A DNA stretch of 33,515 bases from Nitrospirae bacterium CG2_30_70_394. GTDB lineage: Bacteria > CG2-30-53-67 > CG2-30-70-394. Under the pieces are notes generated by a model. That model was given only the letters and a program-made list of their open reading frames with translations. It did no database searches and was not told where the DNA came from. The stretch spans positions 1 through 33,515 of the forward strand of contig MNYW01000158.1 of NCBI GenBank assembly GCA_001873295.1, in the 5' to 3' direction. This document shows, one piece after another, positions 7,516 to 14,060 of this stretch (the stretch's first letter is position 1; each line of letters opens with the position of its first letter). Both the position numbers and the translations under genes were made by a program.

Positions 7516-8780
7516 CGCCCCCCCTGCTGGGCGAGAAGTTGCTCCAGAAGACGAACACCGGCGCGCCGCAACAAAGGCCGCGGATCTTCGTCGTCCAGCG
7601 GCTCGAGCCCTGGCCACGGCCGCGCCGCCACTTGGGCCAGGGCGGCGCGGGCACGGCCCACCAGCGGGCTCGCCCCGTCGCCGTCGAGGGCGAGGAGGTG
7701 GCGGGCCAGCAGCCCCGGCGGGTCATCGCCGCGGGCGAGGGCGGCGAGGTCCACCGCCGGCAGGGCGTCGTCGATGATCCGCTCCACGAAGTAGACCGTG
7801 TCGCCACGCACGACGCTGGTGCGGCCCAACGCGTCGCCAGTGGCCAGGGCTCGGATCGCCGCGTGGTCCGGGTGGCTACCCACCAGGCGCAGGCGGCAAC
7901 CCACCGCGCGCGGCGGCGGCGCCGCGGCGAGGCGGTGGTGGATCGTTTCCAGCGCCCCCACCACCGCCTCTCCCACCGCCTCTTCCAGCCCACCCGCCAT
8001 GCCCTGCATCTCCGCCACCGCCACCTCCTCCCCCTCCCAGCGCAGGGGGGCGAGGGGGAGGTGGGTCGCCGCCACCCTGGTCCCGTCCACCCCCACCCGC
8101 CACGGGCCGTGGGGTCCCAGCTCGCCCGGGTCGAGCCCCATGAGGGAGCCGAGGTAACCGATCGGGCGCGCGCCGCGGAGGGGATCGGGACGGTGGACGT
8201 GGCCGAGAAGCCAGCCGTCCACGTCCGCCGCCTCCAAGGCGGTCCGCGCAACCGGGGCGTAGGCGGAGTGGCCGTCCACGTCGCAGTGCAAAAGGCCGAT
8301 CCGCGACGTGGCCGCGTGGCGCGCCGGCAGACCCCCCGCCAAGGGAGAGGAGGCAACCCGCCGGTCGGGGAAGGACCAGCCGAGGAGCTCGCACCGGTCA
8401 CCGTGGCCACCGATCTCCGCAACCTCCCAGCGGCCGCCCGCGCCGAGGAGGTGGAAGCCGTCGATGCGCCGCGCCAGGCGCGGCAAGGCCTCCACGTCGT
8501 GGTTGCCGGCGACGCCGTAGACCTGGATCCCCGCCGCCACCAGCCGCCGGACCCCCGCCTCCAGGTGGCCGTACGCCTCGAACCGGTCGGCGGCGGTGTC
8601 CACCACGTCACCGGCGAGACAGACCGCGTCCACCTCTTGGCGCACCGCCTCCGCCACCGTCGCCCGCCACACCGCCGCCGGGGTCAGCTCGGCCGCCGCC
8701 ACCCCGTGCTCCGCGAGGAGGTCGGGGAGGGTAGGACGCCGCCCGAGGTGGATGTCGCCCACGGCCAGAAGGGTGACCAT
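7512..8780 (-). CDS. YhaO/SbcD-like metallophosphoesterase (DNA exonuclease family)
   Basis: This 422-residue calcineurin-like phosphoesterase has all family motifs: GDIHLGR (Asp9, His11), AGDVVD (57-61), GNHD (92-95), LLHCDVDGH (about 163-171) and GHVH (193-196). The two-metal Mre11/SbcD-type nucleases use this set. Residues after about 240 form a separate C-terminal region of the YhaO type (EVAVAEMQGMAGGLEEAVGE and on) rather than an SbcD capping domain that I can place. Its stop overlaps the start of the YhaN-like ATPase gene, so the two are translationally coupled and probably form a nuclease-ATPase complex. The ATG at 8780 is chosen because MVTLLAVGDIHLG is the expected first strand; the frame is open upstream but there it encodes repeat DNA. 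No Shine-Dalgarno is visible before this ATG. Confidence 0.88.
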   Translation of the reverse strand: MVTLLAVGDIHLGRRPTLPDLLAEHGVAAAELTPAAVWRATVAEAVRQEVDAVCLAGDVVDTAADRFEAYGHLEAGVRRLVAAGIQVYGVAGNHDVEALPRLARRIDGFHLLGAGGRWEVAEIGGHGDRCELLGWSFPDRRVASSPLAGGLPARHAATSRIGLLHCDVDGHSAYAPVARTALEAADVDGWLLGHVHRPDPLRGARPIGYLGSLMGLDPGELGPHGPWRVGVDGTRVAATHLPLAPLRWEGEEVAVAEMQGMAGGLEEAVGEAVVGALETIHHRLAAAPPPRAVGCRLRLVGSHPDHAAIRALATGDALGRTSVVRGDTVYFVERIIDDALPAVDLAALARGDDPPGLLARHLLALDGDGASPLVGRARAALAQVAARPWPGLEPLDDEDPRPLLRRAGVRLLEQLLAQQGGR

Positions 8781-8787
8781 GGGCGGG

Positions 8788-8793
8788 ACTATA
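8788..8793 (-). promoter_or_regulatory. Possible -10 box giving a leaderless yhaO-like mRNA
   Basis: TATAGT on the minus strand ends 8 bases before the ATG of the nuclease gene. If used, transcription would begin at or next to the start codon, which would fit the missing Shine-Dalgarno. No good -35 is visible at 16-18 bp, so this is weak. Confidence 0.3.
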
Positions 8794-8938
8794 CGGGAGG
8801 GACGGAGGTACGAGTAGGAAAACCCCTGAGCGCGGCAGGCTCGGAGGCCGTCGGACCTTGTCCCGATCGACTGCGGCGAGCGCACGCGGCCAGGACTCGT
8901 GGGCCAAGGTTCGCGGGCCGTTCTCGTCGCCTCGCCCC

Positions 8939-9007
8939 ACGAGCGCGACGAGCGCGACGAGCGCGACGGGCGCGACGGGCGCGACGGGCGCGACGGGCGC
9001 GACGAGC
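8939..9007. repeat. 9-bp tandem repeat, about 7.7 copies
   Basis: The unit ACGAGCGCG appears three times, then the variant ACGGGCGCG four times, then a partial ACGAGC. The block change from A to G within the array suggests expansion of two sub-variants. It is noncoding and upstream of the nuclease-ATPase cluster. In translation it gives only Arg/Ala or Gly/Ala/Thr runs. Confidence 0.9.
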
Positions 9008-9091
9008 AAGTCTGCATCCGGGACCGCGCCCGCTCGTGCCCGTGACCATCGCCAAGGTCCGCCAGACTCCGAGCCACCCTTCGCCAACCCA

Positions 9092-9303
9092 CCTGATCCT
9101 TCGGGAGCGGGGGGAAGCCGCCATCGCCGCGGTTACGGATCTCCCCCATGTCCCTGATCCTTCGGGAGCGGGGGGAAGCCGCCATCGCCGCGGTTACGGA
9201 TCTCCCCCATGTCCCTGATCCTCCGGGAGCGGGGGGAAGCCGCCATCGCCGCGGTTACGGATCTCCCCCATGTCCCTGATCCTTCGGGAGCGGGGGGAAG
9301 CCC
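9092..9303. repeat. 61-bp tandem repeat, three full copies and one partial
   Basis: Copies begin at 9092, 9153, 9214 and 9275, each with CCTGATCCTTCGGGAGCGGG; the third has CTCC for CTTC. Each full copy ends with CGGATCTCCCCCATGTC. The fourth loses identity at about 9303. The first three are almost identical, so expansion is recent or homogenised. Because 61 is not a multiple of three, all frames stay open but spell the same peptide in rotating frames, which argues against coding use. Confidence 0.93.
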
Positions 9304-9458
9304 CCGCCGGTCGGGGGACCGTAGCGGCGCAGACCTGCGCCACCCAACGGCCACCGGCCGAGGTGCGGGGTCACCGTGCGCGGCTCCCTCCTGGCCCGCG
9401 CTCCCTCCCTCCAACCCGCAACTTCTCCACCGCGGCCCCCCCCCGCGGCGGCCGGGAC

Positions 9459-9615
9459 GGGGGATGATGGTTGGGGGTTGGGGGGCTGGTGGGGGCCAGC
9501 GGCCGGCGAGGATGGTGACGGTTCTCTCCCCCCATCATCCTCGCCGGCTTGCTGGGCCGACCTTCCCCCCATCCCGCATCCCCAATCCCCCAATCCCCAA
9601 CCCGGCGGCGGCCGG
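9459..9615 (+). repeat. Dispersed GC-rich repeat with hairpin, copy A
   Basis: About 150 bases that reappear in the same orientation at about 18,432-18,583. Shared parts are a G-rich head (GGGGGGCTGGTGGGGGCC), a hairpin and a C-rich tail (CCTTCCCCCCATC, then CCCCAATCCCC) ending in CGGCGGCGGCCGG. The hairpin (9502-9548) pairs GCCGGCGAGGATGGTG with CATCATCCTCGCCGGC, a 16-bp stem with one mismatch and a 15-base loop. It behaves like a REP or MITE-type intergenic element. It lies about 275 bases upstream of rpsA. Confidence 0.8.
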
Positions 9616-9889
9616 CCGCCAGGGAGGGGGTTGCACCACGGGGGGCCGCGCCTGGGGTGGCTCGCCCGCGACCACGAAGGGAGCCACGCAGAGGGACTCC
9701 CCGACCGCCAGCACCCACCGGTTGCGCGCCGTCTCGGCGCATGGGGCGCCCGCGTTCATGGACAGGAAGCGGCCCATTCTGATAAACAGGCGCGCTTCGC
9801 ACCATTTGGGTCGCCGACCCCTTCTCCTAACCCCTTCCCGGGCCGCGCGAGCGGTCCACTCTCGCCCTCCACGGGCGAAAGGACAGCGC

Positions 9890-11683
9890 ATGAATCAGCA
9901 GGATTCCCAGCCCTCCACTCCCGAAACCGATCGCCGCGCGACCACGCCGGTAGCGGTCGCGACCATCCCAACCCTCGAGTTCCCGGACGTCCCGGATGAG
10001 CAGCTCACCACCGAGCAGATGGAGCAGCTCTACGCCCAGACCTTCCAGAACGCGGCCCAGGGGAGCCTGATCCAGGGGACGATCATCAGCGTCGGCAAGG
10101 ATGAGGTGATCGTCGATGTGGGGTTCAAGTCGGAGGGGGTCCTGTTGATGAAGGAGTTCCGCCGCAGCAACTCGGCGGACATCCAGGTGGGGGACGCGGT
10201 CGATCTCTATCTGGAAGAGGTGGAGGACGACAACGGCCAGGTGGTCCTCTCCAAGGAGAAGGCGGACAAGATCAAGATCTGGAACAAGGTGGCGGAGTTC
10301 TTCGAGAAGGGGGAGGCCCTCGAAGGGACCCTGGTCAGCCGAATCAAGGGCGGCCTGTCGGTCGATCTCGGCGGTATCCGCGGCTTCCTCCCGGGCTCGC
10401 AGGTGGACATCCGGCCGGTGCGTAACCTCGACCGGGTGCTCGGCCAGACCCTGGAGATGAAGGTCATCAAGATGAACCAGGCGCGCGGCAATATCGTCTT
10501 GTCGCGCCGCCAGCTCCTCGAGGAGCAGCGCACCGGAATGAAGGAGAAGATCCTCTCCAATATCCAGGAGGGGCAGATCGTCAAGGGGGTGGTGAAGAAC
10601 CTCACCGACTACGGCGCCTTCGTCGATCTCGGCGGCATCGACGGCCTGCTGCACATCACCGACATCTCCTGGGGGCGCATCGGCCACCCGTCCGAGGTGT
10701 TCACCATCGGCGACGCGGTGGAGGTGGTCATCCTCAAGTTCGATCGCGAGCGCGAGCGCGTCTCTCTCGGCTACAAGCAGAAGACCCCAGACCCGTGGGT
10801 CGCGGTGGAGCAGAAGTACCGGGTCAACGACCGGGTGAGCGGCAAGGTGGTGTCGATCACCGACTACGGCGCCTTCATCGAGCTGGAGGAGGGGATCGAG
10901 GGGCTCGTCCACGTCTCCGAGATGTCGTGGACCCAGCGGGTGAAGCACCCCTCCAAGGTGGTGAACCTCGGCGACGTGGTGGACGCGATGGTGCTGAACA
11001 TCGACGCCGCCAACAAGCGCATCTCCCTTGGCATCAAGCAGGTCGAGGCGAACCCGTGGGACTCCATCGAGGAGCGCTACCCGGTGGGTTCGCGGATCAG
11101 CGGCACGGTGCGCAACATCACCGACTTCGGCGTCTTCATCGGCCTGGAGGAGGGGATCGACGGCCTCGTCCACATCTCCGATTTGTCGTGGACCGAGCAC
11201 GTGAAGCACCCGTCCGAGCTGCTCAGCAAGGGCGACGAGGTGGAGGCCGTGGTGATCGCCATCGACAAGGAGAAGGAGCGCATCTCCCTCGGCATCAAGC
11301 AGATCCAAGAGGACCCGTGGCAGCAGGTGGCGGGCAACATCTCCATCGGCTCGGTGGTCGATGGGACGGTGACCAAGATCACCGAGTTCGGCGCCTTCGT
11401 CGACCTGGGCAACGACGTCGACTCCCTGATCCACATCTCCGAGATCTCTACCGAGCAGATCCGCTCGGTCTCCGACGTCCTCAAGGTGGGCGACAAGGTC
11501 CACGCCCAGGTGATCAAGTTCGACCCGGCCCAGCACAAGATCGGCCTCTCCATGCGCGCCCTCCAAAACCAGGAGGAGCGCGAGCAGGTGGAGCGCTACA
11601 TGGAGCATGAAACCATGCCCGAGACCGCCATGGGCGCGGCGCTGTTGGAGAAGCTGCGCGCCCAGCAGGAAGAGGGCGAGTAA
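9890..11683 (+). CDS. rpsA: 30S ribosomal protein S1
   Basis: This 597-residue S1 protein binds mRNA on the small subunit and supports initiation on structured or weak-Shine-Dalgarno messages. Six S1 (OB-fold) repeats can be read; the four C-terminal ones have the classic pattern of a G-x-V core followed by TDYGAFVDLGGIDGLLHITD, TDYGAFIELEEGIEGLVHVS, TDFGVFIGLEEGIDGLVHIS and TEFGAFVDLGNDVDSLIHIS. The two N-terminal repeats (from GSLIQGTIISVGKDEVIVDV) are the divergent ribosome-binding pair. An acidic, low-complexity leader of about 40 residues precedes them, making it longer than E. coli S1 (557). AAAGGA lies 7 bases before the ATG. Neither cmk nor ihfB, the common gammaproteobacterial neighbours, is adjacent. 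Confidence 0.97.
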   Translation: MNQQDSQPSTPETDRRATTPVAVATIPTLEFPDVPDEQLTTEQMEQLYAQTFQNAAQGSLIQGTIISVGKDEVIVDVGFKSEGVLLMKEFRRSNSADIQVGDAVDLYLEEVEDDNGQVVLSKEKADKIKIWNKVAEFFEKGEALEGTLVSRIKGGLSVDLGGIRGFLPGSQVDIRPVRNLDRVLGQTLEMKVIKMNQARGNIVLSRRQLLEEQRTGMKEKILSNIQEGQIVKGVVKNLTDYGAFVDLGGIDGLLHITDISWGRIGHPSEVFTIGDAVEVVILKFDRERERVSLGYKQKTPDPWVAVEQKYRVNDRVSGKVVSITDYGAFIELEEGIEGLVHVSEMSWTQRVKHPSKVVNLGDVVDAMVLNIDAANKRISLGIKQVEANPWDSIEERYPVGSRISGTVRNITDFGVFIGLEEGIDGLVHISDLSWTEHVKHPSELLSKGDEVEAVVIAIDKEKERISLGIKQIQEDPWQQVAGNISIGSVVDGTVTKITEFGAFVDLGNDVDSLIHISEISTEQIRSVSDVLKVGDKVHAQVIKFDPAQHKIGLSMRALQNQEEREQVERYMEHETMPETAMGAALLEKLRAQQEEGE

Positions 11684-11697
11684 GGCGGTAGCCCCTA

Positions 11698-11738
11698 CCC
11701 CCCCTCGCCGTTGGGGAAACGTACCGGCGGGGGGGGGG
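11698..11738 (+). terminator. GC stem-loop after rpsA
   Basis: A run of seven C followed by TCGCCG (11698-11710) pairs with CGGC plus a G run (11725-11738): a 13-bp stem with one mismatch and a 14-base loop, beginning 14 bases after the stop. A small GGTAG-CCC-CTACC hairpin precedes it. There is no T tract, so termination by the intrinsic mechanism is uncertain. Confidence 0.45.
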
Positions 11739-12070
11739 CGACTGAGAGGGGGCGGGATGCGCTTGCGGAGCCGGTCGCAGACCGTTTCACCCCGGCGCTA
11801 ACAAGCCGCCGTTGCAATCGGCCGCAGGACCACGCGACGGGCTCCTGGGGGCCACTCCGATCCACCCCCCCCGCGCGGGCTCAGCCACCCCTCCTCCTGG
11901 GGGCTCAAGAGGGTGGTGCGGGAGGGGCGGCGCATCGGGCTGGCGCACCACCCGCTGAAGCGGGGTGCAGGGTGGGTTGGGGGGAGCGGTTCACACGCGC
12001 GCCCGCATCGGTTTGCCGCACCCCTTGCTCTGCGGTTCCGTGTGCGCCGCCTTGCCGGCCCACTCCCATG

Positions 12071-12164
12071 GAGCGAGAAACCCCGAAGGGGTCGAGCCTT
12101 TGCCGTGGTTCGTGGCGGCGTCGTTGCTAGCTCCCCATCGAGCGACAAGCCCCGAAGGGGTCGA
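12071..12164. repeat. Pair of 25-bp direct repeats containing a CCCCGAAGGGG hairpin
   Basis: Copies at 12071-12095 and 12140-12164 differ at 2 of 25 positions; the shared core is CCCCGAAGGGGTCGA, preceded by GAGCGA. They start 69 bases apart. The core is a self-complementary 4-bp stem with a GAA loop. They resemble short dispersed bacterial hairpin motifs; function is unknown. Confidence 0.7.
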
Positions 12165-12386
12165 ACGGGTCAGGAGCGCTCGGCCGCCTCGCCCTCGCGC
12201 ACCCCGGCCCTGACTCCTTCGCTCTCGGCCACCGTGTGCTGGAGCGCAGCAGCGCAAGCTCCAACCCGTGGCTCCGACCGGCGCCTACGGGTGGGGGGCT
12301 CGCCGCACGGCGCCAGTCCGGCCTCGCTCCCCCCGCGTCGCGCCACGATCGCCAACCTCCGACCGGCACCTCGCGACCCGCGCCGA

Positions 12387-13514
12387 CTAGCGGGGGTGGG
12401 GCTCGTCGTCGCCTTCCAGGACCACCGCCCGCAACCGTTTTGCCGCCGCCTCCGGGCTGATCGTGTTGATGAACAGGCCGGAGCCCAACTCGAAGCCGCT
12501 CGGGATGGTGGAGCGCGGGCAGATCTCCAGGTGGTAGTGGTAGCTGGCCGCGTGCGGGGTGTAGCGCGGTCCGGGCGGCCGGGCGTGGAGGAAGAGGTTG
12601 TACTGGACGCCGCCCACCACCGCCTCCAGGCGCGCCATGGTACGCCGCACCACCCGGGCGAGGTCGGCAAGGTCTCCGTCGCTGGCCGCCACAAAGTCGC
12701 TGGCGTGGTCGAGGGGGAGGATGTGGACCTCCCACTCGTAGCGGCTGGCGAACGGCTTGATGGCGATGAACCGCTCCCCCCGCTCGACCACGTACTGGCC
12801 AACGTGAATGTGGCGCACCACCTCGCCCGAGCGGCGGTCGTAGAGGGTCGCCTCGAAGGTGAGCGCCTCGTCGAGCAGGGTGCAAAAGACGCAGTGGCCA
12901 CTCTTCTCGTAGTACGCCCGGCTGTGGTGGAGCTCGTCCGCCACGTTCTTCGGCACCACCGGCAAGGCGACGATCTGGCTGTGGGTGTGGCCCATGCTCG
13001 CCCCGGCGGCCGGGCCGAAGTTCTTGAACACGAGGACGTAGCGTAACCGCGCGTCGCCGGCGTAGAGCTGGCCAACGCGCAGCCGGTAGGCGGCGAACAG
13101 GGTCGCCAGGTGGCTCTCGGCCATCTCGTGGAGGCAGATCCCGTGGTGCGGATGGTCGATGATCACCTCGTGGCGACCGTAGCCGTCGATGGCGTGCTGG
13201 AGGCCAAAGGTGAGGCCGGCCACCCCCCCCGCGTCATCGACCACCGGGTAGAGGTTGCGCACGATGCGGATCGCCCACGGGCCGGTGGCGGGCAGGCGGG
13301 CGATCTCCGGCGGCGTCTGCGCCTCGTTGCCGGTGCAAAAGGCACAGGCGGCCAGGTGGTCGCGCCGATCGCGCGGGGCGGGTTCCTCAGCGCGCCTGGG
13401 GCGCATGTTGCGCGCGGTGGAGACGAGGACCGAGTCGGTCGGGACGATCGGGTCGATGCGGATCTCGCGCACCCCGCGATCGGCACTCTCTTCCATGGGA
13501 TGATCGGCGGACAT
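12387..13514 (-). CDS. galT: Galactose-1-phosphate uridylyltransferase
   Basis: This 375-residue enzyme of the HIT superfamily transfers UMP between UDP-glucose and galactose-1-phosphate in the Leloir pathway. The catalytic motif GASMGHTHSQIVALP is at about 172-186; the middle His-x-His carries the uridylylated intermediate. CAFCTGNE near residue 60 and HCVFCTLL near residue 208 look like metal-site cysteines. IDHPHHG and LEICPR are further family landmarks. It is the third gene of the ileS-lspA-galT row, 27 bases after lspA. ATG at 13514 is taken; a second in-frame ATG at 13496 is possible and neither has a good Shine-Dalgarno. No galE or galK is nearby, so it may serve envelope sugar nucleotides instead of galactose use. 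Confidence 0.9.
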   Translation of the reverse strand: MSADHPMEESADRGVREIRIDPIVPTDSVLVSTARNMRPRRAEEPAPRDRRDHLAACAFCTGNEAQTPPEIARLPATGPWAIRIVRNLYPVVDDAGGVAGLTFGLQHAIDGYGRHEVIIDHPHHGICLHEMAESHLATLFAAYRLRVGQLYAGDARLRYVLVFKNFGPAAGASMGHTHSQIVALPVVPKNVADELHHSRAYYEKSGHCVFCTLLDEALTFEATLYDRRSGEVVRHIHVGQYVVERGERFIAIKPFASRYEWEVHILPLDHASDFVAASDGDLADLARVVRRTMARLEAVVGGVQYNLFLHARPPGPRYTPHAASYHYHLEICPRSTIPSGFELGSGLFINTISPEAAAKRLRAVVLEGDDEPHPR

Positions 13515-13541
13515 GGGGCGATCGGCGGGCTCGCCCTGGCG

Positions 13542-14060
13542 CTACGCCGTCTCCTTGTGCCGGCGCCCCTCCAATAGCCCGTCGAGGAGCATCAGGCCAA
13601 TGCCGGTGGTGATCGCCGCATCCGCGAGGTTGAAGGCGGGCCAGTGGTGGCCGTGCCAAGAGCAGTCGAGGAAGTCAATCACGTAGCCAAGGCGAATCCG
13701 GTCGATGACGTTGCCGATCGCGCCACCGAGGACCAGGGCGAGGGCGTTGCGCAAAAGGGTCTGCTCCGGCCGCGAGTGGGCGTAGTAGAGAGCCAGCAGG
13801 ACCACCGCCACCGCCGCCAGACCGAGAAAGAGCGGCAGCCGCCACCACTGGTTGTGACCGGCGAGGATGCCAAAGACCGCGCCCCGGTTCTGGATGTAGG
13901 TGAAGGCGAACCAGCCGGGGAGCAGGTCGTGCGACTGATAGAGGACCATCTGCCGCACCACCAAAACCTTCGTCCACTGATCCAGCCAGACCACCAGGGG
14001 CGACAGGGCGAGGAGGGGGGCGAAACGGGACGCCATGGTGGCCTGACCGGGGAGAGCCAT
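13542..14060 (-). CDS. lspA: Lipoprotein signal peptidase (signal peptidase II)
   Basis: This 172-residue inner-membrane aspartyl protease removes the signal peptide of diacylglyceryl-modified prolipoproteins. Four hydrophobic segments can be read. Family motifs are DQWTKVLV near the N-terminus, IQNRGAVFGI, the catalytic Asp in NVIDRIRLGYVIDFLD, and the second catalytic Asp in FNLADAAITTG. The length fits the family (about 160-170). The ileS stop and this ATG overlap as TGATG, indicating translational coupling. An alternative ATG at 14036 would give a slightly shorter N-terminus. Confidence 0.95.
   Translation of the reverse strand: MALPGQATMASRFAPLLALSPLVVWLDQWTKVLVVRQMVLYQSHDLLPGWFAFTYIQNRGAVFGILAGHNQWWRLPLFLGLAAVAVVLLALYYAHSRPEQTLLRNALALVLGGAIGNVIDRIRLGYVIDFLDCSWHGHHWPAFNLADAAITTGIGLMLLDGLLEGRRHKETA

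Larger units (their letters stand above)
8781..9889. other. 1.1-kb repeat-rich noncoding spacer upstream of rpsA
   Basis: This stretch separates the divergent nuclease gene and rpsA and holds the 9-bp array, the 61-bp array and dispersed repeat copy A listed separately. Between 9,620 and 9,800 the minus strand can be read as MNAGAPCAETARNRWVLAVG and on, which I cannot assign and which runs into repeat DNA. A short stem (CGCCC/GGGCG, 9863-9877) sits immediately before the rpsA Shine-Dalgarno. The usual neighbour cmk is absent. Confidence 0.6.
11684..12386. other. Convergent intergenic region with three hairpins
   Basis: No gene is supported between rpsA and galT, which converge here. Besides the post-rpsA hairpin, a stem-loop at 11945-11968 pairs CCCGCT with AGCGGG around GA and, across a two-base bulge, GCAC with GTGC. 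Two copies of a CCCCGAAGGGG hairpin motif lie at 12071 and 12140 (listed separately). The many overlapping frames give only Arg/Pro-rich translations. Confidence 0.55.

Noticed and set aside
8788-9185. Longer N-terminus for the YhaO-like nuclease
   Set aside because: The frame is open to 9185, but the added residues come from the 9-bp and 61-bp arrays; the true first strand MVTLLAVGDIHLG starts at 8780.
9092-9303. 61-bp array as a CRISPR
   Set aside because: Copies are directly abutting and identical over their whole length; there are no unique spacers and no cas genes nearby.
9092-9303. 61-bp array as coding repeats
   Set aside because: Unit length is not a multiple of three and the same peptide rotates through all three frames; no frame has a ribosome site or a continuous conserved product.
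9535-9891. Minus-strand ORF opposite the rpsA leader (MNAGAPCAETARNRWVLAVG region)
   Set aside because: No recognisable family, and the rest of the frame is repeat-derived Pro/Arg-rich sequence.
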